From Nocardioides aurantiacus (lineage in GTDB: Bacteria; Actinomycetota; Actinomycetes; Propionibacteriales; Nocardioidaceae), in the NCBI RefSeq assembly GCF_003752505.1, contig NZ_RKHO01000001.1, positions 434,001 through 498,000 of the forward strand: 64,000 bases of DNA, written 5' to 3'. The notes under the pieces were generated by a model, which ran no database searches, was not told where the DNA came from, and worked only from the letters and a program-made list of their open reading frames with translations. This document shows, piece after piece, positions 30,617 to 40,648 of the stretch (position 1 is its first letter; each line of letters opens with the position of its first letter). Both the position numbers and the translations under genes were made by a program.

Positions 30617-31296
30617 GCGCCACCGTCAAGGTCGACCTCCCCGCCGAGATTTTCGGCGTCGAGACCAACGTGCCGCTGATCCACCAGGTCGTGGTGGCCC
30701 AGCAGGCCGCGGCCCGCCAGGGCACGCACGCCACCAAGACCCGCGGCGAGGTCCGCGGCGGTGGCCGCAAGCCCTACAAGCAGAAGGGCACCGGCCGCGC
30801 CCGCCAGGGCTCCACCCGGGCGCCCCAGTTCGCCGGCGGTGGCGTCGTCCACGGCCCGCAGCCGCGTGACTACGACCAGCGCACCCCCAAGAAGATGAAG
30901 GCCGCCGCCCTGCGCGGTGCCCTCTCCGACCGGGCCCGCGCCGGCCGCATCCACGTGGTCGACCAGCTGGTCGAGGGCTCCGTGCCCACGACCAAGGCCG
31001 CGGTCAAGGCCCTCAAGGGACTCTCCGACCGTCGCCGCCAGCTGGTCGTGCTGGAGCGCGACGACGCCATCACCTGGCTCTCGCTGCGCAACGTGGCGTC
31101 GGTCCACCTGATCGCCGTCGACCAGCTCAACACCTACGACGTGCTCCTCGCCGACGACGTCGTCTTCTCCAAGGGCGCCTACGACGCGTTCGTCAGCGGT
31201 GCCGCCGCGGCGAGCTCGCGTCGGGCGACCGTGGTCGAGGCCCCGGCGCACGACGAGCAGCCCGCCACCGTGACCGACGAGGAGGCCACCAAGTGA
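30613..31296 (+). CDS. rplD: 50S ribosomal protein L4
   Basis: Protein of 227 aa. Lines the peptide exit tunnel; the extended loop [20 protein letters not shown] is the tunnel/macrolide region and looks wild type. The C-terminus is extended by an acidic tail (about residues 208-227). In E. coli L4 represses its own operon through the S10 leader, which makes the structured leader upstream relevant. Overlaps both neighbours by 4 bases. Confidence 0.98.
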   Translation: MSATVKVDLPAEIFGVETNVPLIHQVVVAQQAAARQGTHATKTRGEVRGGGRKPYKQKGTGRARQGSTRAPQFAGGGVVHGPQPRDYDQRTPKKMKAAALRGALSDRARAGRIHVVDQLVEGSVPTTKAAVKALKGLSDRRRQLVVLERDDAITWLSLRNVASVHLIAVDQLNTYDVLLADDVVFSKGAYDAFVSGAAAASSRRATVVEAPAHDEQPATVTDEEATK

Positions 31297-31598
31297 GCAC
31301 CCTGCACAAGGACCACCGTGACGTCCTGATCGCGCCCGTGGTGAGCGAGAAGAGCTACAACCTCCTCGACGCCAACAAGTACACCTTCCTGGTGCGCCCG
31401 GACGCGAACAAGACCGAGATCAAGGTCGCGGTCGAGAAGGTCTTCGACGTCAAGGTCACCTCGGTGAACACGCTCAACCGTCCCGGCAAGACGCGCCGCA
31501 CGCGCAACGGGCTCGGCAAGCGCAAGGACACCAAGCGCGCCATCGTCAGCCTGGCCGAGGGCCACCGCATCGACATCTTCACCGGCCCGGTCGGCTGA
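31293..31598 (+). CDS. rplW: 50S ribosomal protein L23
   Basis: Protein of 101 aa. Sits at the tunnel exit and docks trigger factor and [22 protein letters not shown] and the [20 protein letters not shown] loop are typical. GTG start overlapping the rplD stop (GTGA). Confidence 0.98.
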   Translation: MSTLHKDHRDVLIAPVVSEKSYNLLDANKYTFLVRPDANKTEIKVAVEKVFDVKVTSVNTLNRPGKTRRTRNGLGKRKDTKRAIVSLAEGHRIDIFTGPVG

Positions 31599-31624
31599 CC
31601 GGGACGAGGAGCTGAGGAACTCAC

Positions 31625-32461
31625 ATGGCTATCCGCAAGTACAAGCCGACCACCCCGGGCCGTCGTGGCTCGTCGGTCGCTGACTTCGTCGAGATCACGC
31701 GCACCACGCCCGAGAAGTCCCTGACGCGTCCGCTGCCCAAGAAGGGCGGTCGCAACAACCAGGGCCGGATCACCACCCGTCACCAGGGCGGCGGTCACAA
31801 GCGTGCCTACCGCGTCATCGACTTCCGTCGCTACGACAAGGACGGCGTCCCCGCCGTGGTCGCGCACATCGAGTACGACCCCAACCGCACCGCGCGCATC
31901 GCGCTGCTGCACTACGCCGACGGCGAGAAGCGCTACATCATCGCGCCGGTCGGCATCGTGCAGGGCACCCGCCTGGAGGCCGGCGTCGGCTCGGACATCA
32001 AGCCGGGCAACAACCTGCCGCTGCGCAACATCCCCGTCGGCACCACGATCCACTGCGTCGAGCTCCGGCCCGGCGGCGGTGCCAAGATCGCCCGGTCCGC
32101 CGGCAACAGCGCCCAGCTCGTCGCCAAGGAGGGTTCCCGCGCCCAGCTGCGGATGCCCTCCGGCGAGATGCGCTACGTCGACGTCCGCTGCCGCGCCACG
32201 ATCGGCGAGGTCGGCAACGCCGAGCAGTCCAACATCAACTGGGGCAAGGCCGGCCGCATGCGGTGGAAGGGCAAGCGCCCGACCGTCCGCGGTGTCGTGA
32301 TGAACCCCGTCGACCACCCGCACGGTGGTGGCGAGGGCAAGACCTCCGGTGGTCGCCACCCGGTCTCGCCCTGGGGCAAGCCCGAGGGCCGCACGCGCAA
32401 GCGCAAGGCCAGCGATGCCCTCATCGTCCGTCGCCGCCGCTCCGGCAAGAACAAGCGCTGA
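31625..32461 (+). CDS. rplB: 50S ribosomal protein L2
   Basis: Protein of 278 aa. Required for subunit association and close to the peptidyl-transferase centre. It carries the near-universal [20 protein letters not shown] segment with the conserved histidine, and the basic C-terminus [17 protein letters not shown]-type site lies before ATG 31625. Confidence 0.99.
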   Translation: MAIRKYKPTTPGRRGSSVADFVEITRTTPEKSLTRPLPKKGGRNNQGRITTRHQGGGHKRAYRVIDFRRYDKDGVPAVVAHIEYDPNRTARIALLHYADGEKRYIIAPVGIVQGTRLEAGVGSDIKPGNNLPLRNIPVGTTIHCVELRPGGGAKIARSAGNSAQLVAKEGSRAQLRMPSGEMRYVDVRCRATIGEVGNAEQSNINWGKAGRMRWKGKRPTVRGVVMNPVDHPHGGGEGKTSGGRHPVSPWGKPEGRTRKRKASDALIVRRRRSGKNKR

Positions 32462-32477
32462 GTAGGGAAGAAACCAG

Positions 32478-32759
32478 ATGCCTCGCAGCCTGAAGAAGGG
32501 CCCGTTCGTCGACGACCACCTGATCACCAAGGTGGACAAGCAGAACGACGCCGGGACCCACAACGTGATCAAGACGTGGTCGCGTCGCTCGATGATCGTG
32601 CCGGCCATGATCGGCCACACGCTCGCCGTGCACGACGGACGCAAGCACGTCCCGGTCTTCGTGACCGACTCGATGGTGGGACACAAGCTCGGCGAGTTCG
32701 CGCCGACCCGCACCTACCGGGGCCACGTCAAGGACGACCGGAAGAGCCGTCGCCGCTGA
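32478..32759 (+). CDS. rpsS: 30S ribosomal protein S19
   Basis: Protein of 93 aa. Pairs with S13 in the 30S head. [15 protein letters not shown] and [16 protein letters not shown] are conserved. Start ATG 32478, preceded by GGGAAGAA. Confidence 0.99.
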   Translation: MPRSLKKGPFVDDHLITKVDKQNDAGTHNVIKTWSRRSMIVPAMIGHTLAVHDGRKHVPVFVTDSMVGHKLGEFAPTRTYRGHVKDDRKSRRR

Positions 32760-32787
32760 TCGCGGCGACCAAGGAGAGATGACTGCA

Positions 32788-33219
32788 ATGAGCGTAGGAG
32801 AGCGTAGGCGCAGCAGCGCCCGCCGTGACTCGCTGCTCGGTGACAACCCGGGGGCGTTCGCAAGCGCGCGCTTCGTCCGGATCACGCCGATGAAGGCGCG
32901 GCGCGTCGTGGACATGGTCCGCGGCCTGCCCGTCGACGACGCCCTGGCCCTGCTGCAGTTCGCGCCGCAGGCAGCCAGCGAGACCGTCTTCAAGGTGCTC
33001 GAGTCGGCGGTGGCCAACGCCACCACCACCGAGGACCTCGACCGCGGTGCCCTGGTCGTCAGCAAGGCGATGGTCGACGAGGGTCCGACGATGAAGCGGT
33101 GGCGGCCGCGTGCGCAGGGCCGGGCCACCCGGATCAACAAGCGCACCAGCCACATCACCCTCGTCGTGGAGCCCCGCGTCGAGACGACCAGCACTGCCAA
33201 GAAGGGACGGAAGGCCTGA
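32788..33219 (+). CDS. rplV: 50S ribosomal protein L22
   Basis: Protein of 143 aa from ATG 32788. Tunnel-wall protein; the beta-hairpin tip ([14 protein letters not shown]) and [21 protein letters not shown] are normal. An in-frame ATG at 32779 would add MTA but sits only 2 bases from AAGGAG; the 32788 start has 11 bases. Neither spacing is ideal, so the start is uncertain by three residues. The N-terminal extension of about 25 residues before the core is common in actinobacteria. Confidence 0.96.
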   Translation: MSVGERRRSSARRDSLLGDNPGAFASARFVRITPMKARRVVDMVRGLPVDDALALLQFAPQAASETVFKVLESAVANATTTEDLDRGALVVSKAMVDEGPTMKRWRPRAQGRATRINKRTSHITLVVEPRVETTSTAKKGRKA

Positions 33220-34052
33220 TGGGTCAGAAGATCAACCCGAACGGGTTCCGCCTCGGCATCTCCACCGACCACAAGAGCCGGTGGTACGCCGACAAGCTCT
33301 ACAAGGCCTACGTCGGCGAGGACGTCGCGATCCGGCGCCTGCTGTCCAAGGGCATGGAGCGCGCCGGCATCTCCAAGGTCGAGATCGAGCGCACCCGTGA
33401 CCGGGTCCGCGTCGACATCCACACCGCCCGCCCCGGCATCGTCATCGGTCGCCGCGGCGCGGAGGCCGACCGCCTGCGCGGTGAGCTGGAGAAGCTCACC
33501 GGCAAGCAGGTGCAGCTGAACATCCTCGAGGTGAAGAGCCCCGAGGTCGACGCACAGCTGGTCGCCCAGGGTGTCGCCGAGCAGCTCGCCGGCCGCGTGC
33601 AGTTCCGTCGCGCCATGAAGAAGGCCATGCAGACCGCGATGCGCTCCGGTGCCAAGGGCATCCGCATCCAGTGCTCGGGTCGTCTCAACGGTGCCGAGAT
33701 GTCGCGCTCGGAGTTCTACCGCGAGGGCCGCGTGCCCCTGCACACCCTCCGTGCGGACATCGACTACGGCTTCTACGAGGCCAAGACCACCTTCGGTCGC
33801 ATCGGCGTGAAGGTCTGGATCTACAAGGGCGAGGTGGCCGCGACGCGCGCCGAGCGCGAGGCCCAGGCCGCCGCCCGTGCGGGCGCCCCCGGCCGTGGCC
33901 GCGGTCCCGCCCGTGGTGGCGAGCGACCGACCCGCGGCACCCGCGGCGACCGTCCCGCCCGCAGCGACCGTGCCGACGCCCCCGCCGAGGCCACCGCTGC
34001 CCCGACCGAGGCGACCGCCTCGGCCGGCACGACCAGCAACGGGGAGGCCTGA
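33219..34052 (+). CDS. rpsC: 30S ribosomal protein S3
   Basis: Protein of 277 aa. Forms the mRNA entry channel with S4 and S5. The KH domain ([19 protein letters not shown]) and [20 protein letters not shown] are complete. The C-terminus carries an extension of about 60 residues, first Gly/Arg/Pro-rich and then Ala/Thr/Glu-rich, of the type seen in actinobacteria. TGATG junction with rplV. Confidence 0.99.
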   Translation: MGQKINPNGFRLGISTDHKSRWYADKLYKAYVGEDVAIRRLLSKGMERAGISKVEIERTRDRVRVDIHTARPGIVIGRRGAEADRLRGELEKLTGKQVQLNILEVKSPEVDAQLVAQGVAEQLAGRVQFRRAMKKAMQTAMRSGAKGIRIQCSGRLNGAEMSRSEFYREGRVPLHTLRADIDYGFYEAKTTFGRIGVKVWIYKGEVAATRAEREAQAAARAGAPGRGRGPARGGERPTRGTRGDRPARSDRADAPAEATAAPTEATASAGTTSNGEA

Positions 34053-34054
34053 CC

Positions 34055-34474
34055 ATGTTGATGCCCCGCAGGGTCAAGCACCGCAAGCAGCACCACCCCA
34101 AGCGGACGGGTGCGGCCAAGGGCGGCACCAAGCTCGCCTTCGGTGACTTCGGCATCCAGGCGGTGGAGTCGCACTACGTGACCAACCGCCAGATCGAGTC
34201 CGCCCGTATCGCGATGACCCGTCACATCAAGCGTGGCGGCAAGGTCTGGATCAACATCTACCCGGACCGCCCGCTGACCAAGAAGCCCGCCGAGACCCGC
34301 ATGGGCTCCGGCAAGGGCTCGCCGGAGTGGTGGGTCGCCAACGTCAAGCCCGGCCGCGTCATGTTCGAGCTGTCCGGTGTCTCCGAGGACGTCGCCCGTG
34401 AGGCGATGCGTCGTGCGATCCACAAGCTCCCCATGAAGTGCCGGTTCATCACGCGCGAGGCAGGTGATTTCTGA
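34055..34474 (+). CDS. rplP: 50S ribosomal protein L16
   Basis: Protein of 139 aa. Contacts A-site tRNA and organises the peptidyl-transferase region. [19 protein letters not shown] at the start and [18 protein letters not shown] are conserved. ATG 34055 is favoured over ATG 34061 because the family begins ML(I/M)PRR; GGGGAGG is 8 bases upstream. Confidence 0.98.
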   Translation: MLMPRRVKHRKQHHPKRTGAAKGGTKLAFGDFGIQAVESHYVTNRQIESARIAMTRHIKRGGKVWINIYPDRPLTKKPAETRMGSGKGSPEWWVANVKPGRVMFELSGVSEDVAREAMRRAIHKLPMKCRFITREAGDF

Positions 34475-34707
34475 TGGCTACCGCACACGAACTCGACGAC
34501 CTCAACGCCGTCGACCTCGAGGGCAAGCTGCGCGAGGCCAAGGAAGAGCTGTTCAACCTGCGCTTCCAGGCCGCGACCGGCCAGCTCGAGAGCCACGGCC
34601 GCCTGCGTGCGGTCAAGAAGGACATCGCCCGGATCTACACCGTGGTGCGTGAGCGCGAGCTCGGCATCCGGTCGGCTCCGGCGCAGGAGAAGGATGGTGC
34701 TGCATGA
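34474..34707 (+). CDS. rpmC: 50S ribosomal protein L29
   Basis: Protein of 77 aa, two-helix protein near the tunnel exit. [25 protein letters not shown] is characteristic across its length. TGATG junction with rplP and ATGA overlap with rpsQ. Confidence 0.97.
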   Translation: MATAHELDDLNAVDLEGKLREAKEELFNLRFQAATGQLESHGRLRAVKKDIARIYTVVRERELGIRSAPAQEKDGAA

Positions 34708-34982
34708 GCAACGACGTGAGCCCCGCGGGGCAGCGCACGGCGCGCAAGGTCCGTGAGGGCCTGGTCGTCAGCGACAAGATGGAGAAGACGGTGGTCGTCT
34801 CCGTGGAGGACCGCGTCAAGCACGCGCTCTACGGCAAGGTCCTGCGTCGCTCGACCAAGCTCAAGGCGCACGACGAGGCCAACTCGTGTGGCGTCGGTGA
34901 CCGCGTACTGATCATGGAGACCCGCCCGCTCAGCGCCACCAAGCGCTGGCGCGTCGTGGAGATCCTCGAGAAGGCGAAGTAG
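34704..34982 (+). CDS. rpsQ: 30S ribosomal protein S17
   Basis: Protein of 92 aa. Primary 16S rRNA-binding OB-fold protein. [20 protein letters not shown], the [17 protein letters not shown] loop and [14 protein letters not shown] are standard. Confidence 0.98.
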   Translation: MSNDVSPAGQRTARKVREGLVVSDKMEKTVVVSVEDRVKHALYGKVLRRSTKLKAHDEANSCGVGDRVLIMETRPLSATKRWRVVEILEKAK

Positions 34983-34995
34983 GAGAAGACAAGCC

Positions 34996-35364
34996 ATGAT
35001 CCAGCAGGAGTCGCGACTCAAGGTCGCCGACAACACGGGTGCCAAGCAGATCCTGTGCATCCGCGTGCTCGGCGGCTCGGGTCGACGCTACGCCGGAATC
35101 GGCGACGTCATCGTCGCCACCGTCAAGGACGCGATCCCGGGCGGCAACGTCAAGAAGGGCGACGTCGTCAAGGCGGTCATCGTCCGCACCGTCAAGGAGC
35201 GCCGTCGTCCCGACGGTTCCTACATCCGCTTCGACGAGAACGCCGCGGTGATCCTCAAGGCCGACGGCGAGCCGCGCGGTACGCGCATCTTCGGCCCCGT
35301 GGGCCGCGAGCTGCGTGACAAGCGGTTCATGAGGATCGTCTCGCTGGCGCCGGAGGTGCTCTGA
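34996..35364 (+). CDS. rplN: 50S ribosomal protein L14
   Basis: Protein of 122 aa. Lies at the intersubunit face and binds Rsf[21 protein letters not shown] and [20 protein letters not shown] are near-invariant. GGAGAAGA lies before ATG 34996. Confidence 0.99.
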   Translation: MIQQESRLKVADNTGAKQILCIRVLGGSGRRYAGIGDVIVATVKDAIPGGNVKKGDVVKAVIVRTVKERRRPDGSYIRFDENAAVILKADGEPRGTRIFGPVGRELRDKRFMRIVSLAPEVL

Positions 35365-35365
35365 G

Positions 35366-35713
35366 ATGAGCGTCAAGATCAAGAAGGGCGACACCGTCAA
35401 GGTGATCGCCGGCAAGGACAAGGGCGCCGAGGGCAAGGTCATCGAGGTGCTGCGTGAGCAGGGCCGCGTGATCGTCGAGGGCGTGAACCGCATCAAGCGG
35501 CACACCAAGGCGGCCCAGCAGGGCGGCACCGGCGGCGGCATCATCACCGCCGAGGCCCCCATCCACGTGTCCAACGTGATGCTGGTCGACGGCGGGGGAG
35601 TCACCCGCCTCGGCTCCAAGCGCGTGGACGTGGAGAAGCGTCGCGGCGACGGGTCGACGTACGCCGCCCAGCGCAGCGTGCGCATCTCGCGCAAGTCGGG
35701 AGACGAGATCTGA
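35366..35713 (+). CDS. rplX: 50S ribosomal protein L24
   Basis: Protein of 115 aa. Assembly initiator at the tunnel exit. The KOW motif ([21 protein letters not shown]) is at residues 4-25. One base separates it from the rplN stop, and its TGA overlaps the rplE ATG. Confidence 0.98.
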   Translation: MSVKIKKGDTVKVIAGKDKGAEGKVIEVLREQGRVIVEGVNRIKRHTKAAQQGGTGGGIITAEAPIHVSNVMLVDGGGVTRLGSKRVDVEKRRGDGSTYAAQRSVRISRKSGDEI

Positions 35714-36312
35714 TGAGTGAGCAGATGACCGAGATCAACCAGGACCAGGCGGCCGAGCAGGCCCCGGGTCCCCGGATGAAGGCGCGCTACCGCGAGGAGG
35801 TCCTCCCCGCGATGCGCGAGCAGTTCGGCTACGCCAACGTCATGCAGGTGCCGGGCCTGACCAAGATCGTGGTCAACATGGGTGTGGGCGAGGCTGCCCG
35901 CGACTCCAAGCTGATCGAGGGCGCCGTCAAGGACCTAACCGCGATCACCGGCCAGAAGCCGCAGGTCACCAAGGCCCGCAAGTCCATCGCGCAGTTCAAG
36001 CTCCGCGAGGGCATGCCGATCGGCGCCCACGTGACGCTGCGCGGCGACCGGATGTGGGAGTTCCTCGACCGCCTCCTGGCGCTCGCGCTTCCCCGCATCC
36101 GCGACTTCCGCGGTCTCTCCGACCGCCACTTCGACGGCCGGGGCAACTACACCTTCGGCCTGACCGAGCAGGTCATGTTCCACGAGATCGACCAGGACAA
36201 GATCGACCGGTCGCGCGGCATGGACATCACCGTGGTCACCACCGCGACCAACGACGACGAGGGCCGGGCGCTGCTGCGCAAGCTCGGCTTCCCGTTCAAG
36301 GAAGGCAACTGA
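35713..36312 (+). CDS. rplE: 50S ribosomal protein L5
   Basis: Protein of 199 aa. Binds 5S rRNA and forms bridge B1b. An acidic N-terminal extension of about 20 residues ([14 protein letters not shown]) precedes the conserved [31 protein letters not shown] and [14 protein letters not shown] are normal. ATG 35713 is coupled to rplX; an internal ATG at residue 22 (MKARYREE) would give a protein of more usual length. Confidence 0.97.
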   Translation: MSEQMTEINQDQAAEQAPGPRMKARYREEVLPAMREQFGYANVMQVPGLTKIVVNMGVGEAARDSKLIEGAVKDLTAITGQKPQVTKARKSIAQFKLREGMPIGAHVTLRGDRMWEFLDRLLALALPRIRDFRGLSDRHFDGRGNYTFGLTEQVMFHEIDQDKIDRSRGMDITVVTTATNDDEGRALLRKLGFPFKEGN

Positions 36313-36313
36313 C

Positions 36314-36499
36314 ATGGCGAAGACTGGACTGAAGGTCAAGGCCGCTCGCAAGCCCAAGTTCGCGGTCCGCGGCTACACCCGCTGCCAGCGCTGCGGTCGC
36401 CCCAAGGCGGTCTACCGCAAGTTCGGCCTGTGCCGCGTCTGCCTCCGGGAGATGGCCCACCGCGGCGAGCTCCCCGGCGTGACCAAGAGCTCCTGGTAA
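36314..36499 (+). CDS. rpsN: 30S ribosomal protein S14 type Z (zinc-binding)
   Basis: Protein of 61 aa. Short zinc form with Cys24, Cys27, Cys40 and Cys43. Actinobacteria often also encode a zinc-independent paralogue elsewhere under Zur control; none is in this window. Confidence 0.98.
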   Translation: MAKTGLKVKAARKPKFAVRGYTRCQRCGRPKAVYRKFGLCRVCLREMAHRGELPGVTKSSW

Positions 36500-36525
36500 C
36501 CACCACCCACGACGATCGCCCCAGG

Positions 36526-36548
36526 TCGCACCCGAGATGCGGGTGCGA
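36526..36548 (+). other. Hairpin in the rpsN-rpsH gap
   Basis: TCGCACCCG (36526-36534) and CGGGTGCGA (36540-36548) form a perfect 9-bp stem with a 5-base loop, upstream of the rpsH ribosome-binding site. This is the only wide gap (79 bases) inside the block from rplN to rplF. Confidence 0.6.
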
Positions 36549-36578
36549 AACCGGGGTGGAGAAAGGGCCGATCCGGCC

Positions 36579-36983
36579 ATGACGATGACTGACCCCATCG
36601 CAGACATGCTCACGCGTCTGCGCAACGCCAACCAGGCGTTCCACGACTCCGTCTCGATGCCCCACAGCAAGCTCAAGCAGGGTGTCGCGGAGATCCTCCA
36701 GCAGGAGGGCTACATCACCTCCTTCGCCGTCAGCGACGACGAGGGAGTGGTCGGCAAGACGCTGGAGATCCAGCTCAAGTTCGGCCGCAACCGCGAGCGC
36801 TCGATCGCCGGTGTCCGGCGCATCAGCAAGCCCGGTCTGCGGGTCTACGCCAAGAGCACGGGCCTGCCCAAGGTCCTCGGCGGCCTCGGCATCGCGATCA
36901 TCTCGACGAGCCAGGGCCTGCTGACCGACCGTCAGGCCAACAGCAAGGGCGTGGGTGGGGAAGTCCTCGCCTACGTCTGGTGA
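36579..36983 (+). CDS. rpsH: 30S ribosomal protein S8
   Basis: Protein of 134 aa. Primary 16S-binding protein and, in E. coli, repressor of the spc operon. [15 protein letters not shown] and [23 protein letters not shown] are conserved. ATG 36579 (MTMTDP) is chosen; ATG 36585 would also serve. Confidence 0.98.
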   Translation: MTMTDPIADMLTRLRNANQAFHDSVSMPHSKLKQGVAEILQQEGYITSFAVSDDEGVVGKTLEIQLKFGRNRERSIAGVRRISKPGLRVYAKSTGLPKVLGGLGIAIISTSQGLLTDRQANSKGVGGEVLAYVW

Positions 36984-37005
36984 CCAGGAAGCAGAGGTAG
37001 AAGCA

Positions 37006-37545
37006 ATGTCACGCATCGGCAAGCTGCCCGTCCCGGTCCCCTCCGGCGTCGACGTGCAGGTCCAGTCCAACACGATCACGGTCAAGGGCCCCAAGGGCAC
37101 CCTGAGCCACGTCGTGGTGGAGCCGCTCACCATCGAGCAGTCCGACGGCGCGCTGGAGATCAAGCGCCCCGACGACCAGCGCCAGAGCCGTGCCCTGCAC
37201 GGCCTGACCCGCACGCTCGTGAACAACATGGTCGTGGGCGTCACCGACGGCTACGAGAAGAAGCTCGAGATCGTGGGCGTCGGCTACCGGGTCCTGTCCA
37301 AGGGCCCGACCCAGCTGGAGTTCCAGCTCGGCTACTCCCACCCCATCACCTTCAACGCTCCCGACGGCATCACGTTCTCCGTCGAGGGCCCCACGCGACT
37401 CGGTGTCCAGGGCATCGACAAGCAGCTGGTCGGCGAGGTCGCCGCCAACATCCGCAAGCTGCGCAAGCCCGAGCCCTACAAGGGCAAGGGCGTGCGCTAC
37501 GCCGGCGAGCAGGTTCGCCGCAAGGTCGGAAAGGCTGGTAAGTGA
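37006..37545 (+). CDS. rplF: 50S ribosomal protein L6
   Basis: Protein of 179 aa. Near the GTPase centre. Two repeated L6 domains; [15 protein letters not shown] and the C-terminal [16 protein letters not shown] are standard. A GCAGAGGTAGAAG stretch precedes ATG 37006. Confidence 0.99.
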   Translation: MSRIGKLPVPVPSGVDVQVQSNTITVKGPKGTLSHVVVEPLTIEQSDGALEIKRPDDQRQSRALHGLTRTLVNNMVVGVTDGYEKKLEIVGVGYRVLSKGPTQLEFQLGYSHPITFNAPDGITFSVEGPTRLGVQGIDKQLVGEVAANIRKLRKPEPYKGKGVRYAGEQVRRKVGKAGK

Positions 37546-37546
37546 C

Positions 37547-37930
37547 ATGGCCATCTCGCTGAAGACTGGCAAGCACTCCTCGGCCCGGCTGGCGTCGCGC
37601 ACGCGTCGTCAGATCCGAGGTCGCAAGAAGGTCAGCGGCACCGCCGAGCGTCCGCGTCTCGTCGTGACGCGCTCGAGCAAGCACATCACCGTGCAGGTCG
37701 TCGACGACCTGGTGGGCAAGACGCTCGCCTCCGCGTCGACGATGGAGGTGGACGTGCGCACCCTCGAGGGCGACAAGACCGCCAAGGCCCGCAAGGTGGG
37801 TGCGCTCGTCGCCGAGCGCGCCACGACGGCCGGTGTCCAGGGCGTGGTCTTCGACCGCGCCGGCAACAAGTACCACGGTCGCGTCGCGGCCCTGGCCGAC
37901 GGCGCCCGCGAGGGCGGCCTGACCTTCTGA
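37547..37930 (+). CDS. rplR: 50S ribosomal protein L18
   Basis: Protein of 127 aa. 5S rRNA-binding protein. [20 protein letters not shown] and [20 protein letters not shown] are conserved. One base after the rplF stop. Confidence 0.98.
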   Translation: MAISLKTGKHSSARLASRTRRQIRGRKKVSGTAERPRLVVTRSSKHITVQVVDDLVGKTLASASTMEVDVRTLEGDKTAKARKVGALVAERATTAGVQGVVFDRAGNKYHGRVAALADGAREGGLTF

Positions 37931-37970
37931 TGGCGAGTGGTGCAGACATGACATTCAAGGGAGTTATCTG

Positions 37971-38591
37971 ATGAGCGGATCCCAGCAGCGCGGTCAGCGC
38001 GCCGGTGGCGGCCGCGGTGGCCGTGACGGTGGTCGCGGTGGCCAGCAGGAGAAGAGCCAGTACATCGAGCGCGTCGTCGCGATCAACCGCGTCGCCAAGG
38101 TCGTCAAGGGTGGTCGTCGCTTCAGCTTCACCGCCCTGGTGATCGTCGGTGACGGCGACGGCATGGTCGGCGTCGGCTACGGCAAGGCCAAGGAGGTGCC
38201 CGCGGCGATCGCCAAGGGCGTCGAGGAGGCGAAGAAGCACTTCTTCCGCGTCCCCCGCGTCCAGGGCACCATCCCCCACCCCGTCCAGGGTGAGAAGGCT
38301 GCCGGCGTCGTGCTCCTGCGTCCCGCCGCCCCCGGTACCGGTGTGATCGCCGGTGGCCCGGTCCGCGCGGTGCTCGAGTGCGCCGGCATCCACGACGTGC
38401 TGAGCAAGTCGCTCGGCTCCTCCAACCAGATCAACATCGTGCACGCCACGGTGGAGGCGCTGCGCTCCCTCGAGGAGCCCGAGGCGGTGGCCGCTCGTCG
38501 TGGCCTGCGCGTCGAGGACGTCGCTCCGGCGGCGCTGCTGCGTGCCAAGAACGAGGTGCCGGAGGGCGTCAGCCAGGAGGTGGCTTCCTGA
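37971..38591 (+). CDS. rpsE: 30S ribosomal protein S5
   Basis: Protein of 206 aa. Helps decoding accuracy at the mRNA entry site. The dsRBD-like region [19 protein letters not shown] and [19 protein letters not shown] are intact. The first 25 residues are Gly/Arg/Gln-rich (RGG-like), an extension common in actinobacteria. AAGGGAG lies 9 bases upstream. Confidence 0.99.
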   Translation: MSGSQQRGQRAGGGRGGRDGGRGGQQEKSQYIERVVAINRVAKVVKGGRRFSFTALVIVGDGDGMVGVGYGKAKEVPAAIAKGVEEAKKHFFRVPRVQGTIPHPVQGEKAAGVVLLRPAAPGTGVIAGGPVRAVLECAGIHDVLSKSLGSSNQINIVHATVEALRSLEEPEAVAARRGLRVEDVAPAALLRAKNEVPEGVSQEVAS

Positions 38592-38773
38592 TGGCGAACC
38601 TCAAGGTCGAGCAGAAGAAGTCCACCATCGGCTGCAAGAAGAACCAGCGCGACACCATGCGCTCGCTGGGTCTGAAGCGGATCGGTGACGTGGTCGTCAA
38701 GGAGGACCGCCCGGAGTTCCGGGGCATGGTCCACACCGTCCGTCACCTGGTGACGGTCGAGGAGGTTGACTGA
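38591..38773 (+). CDS. rpmD: 50S ribosomal protein L30
   Basis: Protein of 60 aa. [20 protein letters not shown] is the family signature. TGATG junction with rpsE. Confidence 0.97.
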   Translation: MANLKVEQKKSTIGCKKNQRDTMRSLGLKRIGDVVVKEDRPEFRGMVHTVRHLVTVEEVD

Positions 38774-38774
38774 G

Positions 38775-39215
38775 ATGACGCTGAAGCTGCACCACCTGCG
38801 TCCCGCCCCCGGGGCCAAGACCGCCAAGACCCGCGTGGGTCGCGGTGAGGCCTCGAAGGGCAAGACCGCCGGTCGAGGCACCAAGGGCACCAAGGCGCGC
38901 TACCAGGTCCCGGCCGCCTTCGAGGGCGGCCAGATGCCCCTGCACATGCGCCTGCCGAAGCTGCGCGGGTTCAAGAACCCGTTCAAGGTCGAGTTCCAGG
39001 TCGTGAACCTGGACCGGATCAACGCCCTCTACCCCGACGGGGGCGACGTCACCGTCGCCGACCTGGTGGCCAAGGGTGCGGTCCGCAAGGGCCAGCCGGT
39101 CAAGGTGCTCGGCCAGGGCGACCTCGCGGTCGCCGTGTCCGTCACGGCCGACAAGTTCTCGGCCTCGGCCAAGGAGAAGATCGCGGCTGCCGGTGGCAGC
39201 GCGACCGAGCTCTGA
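38775..39215 (+). CDS. rplO: 50S ribosomal protein L15
   Basis: Protein of 146 aa. Late-assembly protein with a long basic N-terminal extension reaching into 23S rRNA ([30 protein letters not shown]). ATG 38775 begins [13 protein letters not shown]; the in-frame TTG at 38766 inside the rpmD end is not needed. A nested hairpin follows the stop, so this may be where part of the transcription ends. Confidence 0.98.
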   Translation: MTLKLHHLRPAPGAKTAKTRVGRGEASKGKTAGRGTKGTKARYQVPAAFEGGQMPLHMRLPKLRGFKNPFKVEFQVVNLDRINALYPDGGDVTVADLVAKGAVRKGQPVKVLGQGDLAVAVSVTADKFSASAKEKIAAAGGSATEL

Positions 39216-39237
39216 CCACCAGCAGATGAACCTGTCG

Positions 39238-39289
39238 CAGGGCAGGACGGCGTGACCGGCTCCGGCCGGTTGCTCCCCGTCCTGCCCTG
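39238..39289 (+). terminator. Nested hairpin between rplO and secY
   Basis: Perfect 13-bp outer stem (39238-39250 with 39277-39289) with an inner 6-bp stem (39255-39260 with 39265-39270). It is followed at once by TTAGGCTTT, in which the secY -10 is embedded. Probably a partial terminator at the spc operon boundary. Confidence 0.65.
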
Positions 39290-39296
39290 TTAGGCT
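39270..39296 (+). promoter_or_regulatory. Candidate secY-adk-map promoter
   Basis: TAGGCT at 39291-39296 is a good actinobacterial -10. TTGCTC at 39270-39275 is 15 bases away, and the register GGTTGC at 39268 gives 17. The promoter lies inside the right half of the rplO hairpin. Leader about 50 bases. Confidence 0.5.
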
Positions 39297-39352
39297 TTCG
39301 AGGTTCGCCGACCCGACCTGCTCCGTGCCGGTCGCACCAGAGGAGAGGCACG

Positions 39353-40648
39353 TTGCTAGGCGCATTCGTCAACGCTTTCCGCACGCCGGACCTGCGCAAG
39401 AAGCTGCTGTTCGTGCTGTTCATCGTCGCGATCTTCCGGCTCGGCTCGCAGATCCCTGCCCCCGGCGTCAACGTCGGCAACGTGCAGAAGTGCTTCGCCC
39501 AGGTCGAGAGCGGTGGGGTCTACGGACTCATCAACCTGTTCTCCGGCGGAGCCCTGCTCCAGCTGACCATCTTCGCCCTCGGCGTGATGCCCTACATCAC
39601 CGCCAGCATCATCCTGCAGCTGCTCGTCGTGGTGATCCCACGGCTCGAGGCGCTGAAGAAGGAGGGCCAGTCCGGCCAGGCGAAGATCACGCAGTACACC
39701 CGCTACCTCACGCTGGCGCTCTCCGTGCTCCAGGCGACCGGCATCGTGGCCCTGGCCCGCGCCGGCAACCTGCTGCCCAACTGCACCCGCCCGCTGCTCT
39801 ACGAGAACACCGCCACCATCGCGGCCCTCATGGTCGTGACCATGACCGCCGGCACCGCGATCATCATGTGGTTCGGCGAGCTGATCACCGAGCGCGGCGT
39901 CGGCAACGGCATGTCGATCCTGATCTTCACCCAGGTCGTGGCCACCTTCCCGGGCGCCCTGTGGGGCGTCCAGCAGTCGCAGGGTCCCTGGGTCTTCGGC
40001 GCCGTGATGCTGATCGGACTCGTGGTCATGGCGGCCGTCGTGTTCATCGAGCAGGCGCAGCGGCGCATCCCGGTGCAGTACGCCCGTCGGATGGTCGGCC
40101 GCAAGATGTTCGGCGGCTCCTCGACCTACGTCCCGCTCAAGGTCAACCAGGCCGGCATCATCCCGGTCATCTTCGCCTCGAGCCTGCTCTACCTCCCCGC
40201 CATGGCGGTGCAGTTCAACCAGAGCTCCGACGCCGCCTGGGTGAGGTGGGTCTCGACGTACTTCGTGCGTGGTGACCACCCGCTCTACATGATCACCTAC
40301 TTCCTGCTGATCATCTTCTTCACCTACTTCTACGTCGCGATCAACTTCAACCCCCAAGAGGTCGCGGACAACATGAAGAAGTACGGAGGCTTCATCCCCG
40401 GGATCCGGGCGGGCAAGCCGACCGAGGAGTACCTCTCCTATGTCCTGTCCCGCATCACGCTGCCGGGTGCGCTCTACCTGGGCCTGATCTCGCTGATCCC
40501 CCTCATCGCCCTGGTCTGGGTCAACGCCAACCAGAACTTCCCGTTCGGCGGCACCTCGCTGCTGATCATGGTCGGGGTCGCCCTCGACACGGTGAAGCAG
40601 ATCGAGAGCCAGCTCCAGCAGCGCAACTACGAAGGATTCCTCCGTTAA
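39353..40648 (+). CDS. secY: Preprotein translocase subunit SecY
   Basis: Protein of 431 aa with ten membrane segments forming the Sec channel. The plug/TM2 region (GGALLQLTIFALGVMPYITASII), GELITERGVGNGMSILIF and the cytoplasmic loop RRIPVQYARRMVG are conserved. Start TTG 39353 (LLGAFVNAFRTPDLR), supported by AGAGGAGAGG 4 bases upstream, the only TTG start in the ribosomal block. TAATG overlap with adk. It likely has its own promoter. Confidence 0.98.
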   Translation: MLGAFVNAFRTPDLRKKLLFVLFIVAIFRLGSQIPAPGVNVGNVQKCFAQVESGGVYGLINLFSGGALLQLTIFALGVMPYITASIILQLLVVVIPRLEALKKEGQSGQAKITQYTRYLTLALSVLQATGIVALARAGNLLPNCTRPLLYENTATIAALMVVTMTAGTAIIMWFGELITERGVGNGMSILIFTQVVATFPGALWGVQQSQGPWVFGAVMLIGLVVMAAVVFIEQAQRRIPVQYARRMVGRKMFGGSSTYVPLKVNQAGIIPVIFASSLLYLPAMAVQFNQSSDAAWVRWVSTYFVRGDHPLYMITYFLLIIFFTYFYVAINFNPQEVADNMKKYGGFIPGIRAGKPTEEYLSYVLSRITLPGALYLGLISLIPLIALVWVNANQNFPFGGTSLLIMVGVALDTVKQIESQLQQRNYEGFLR

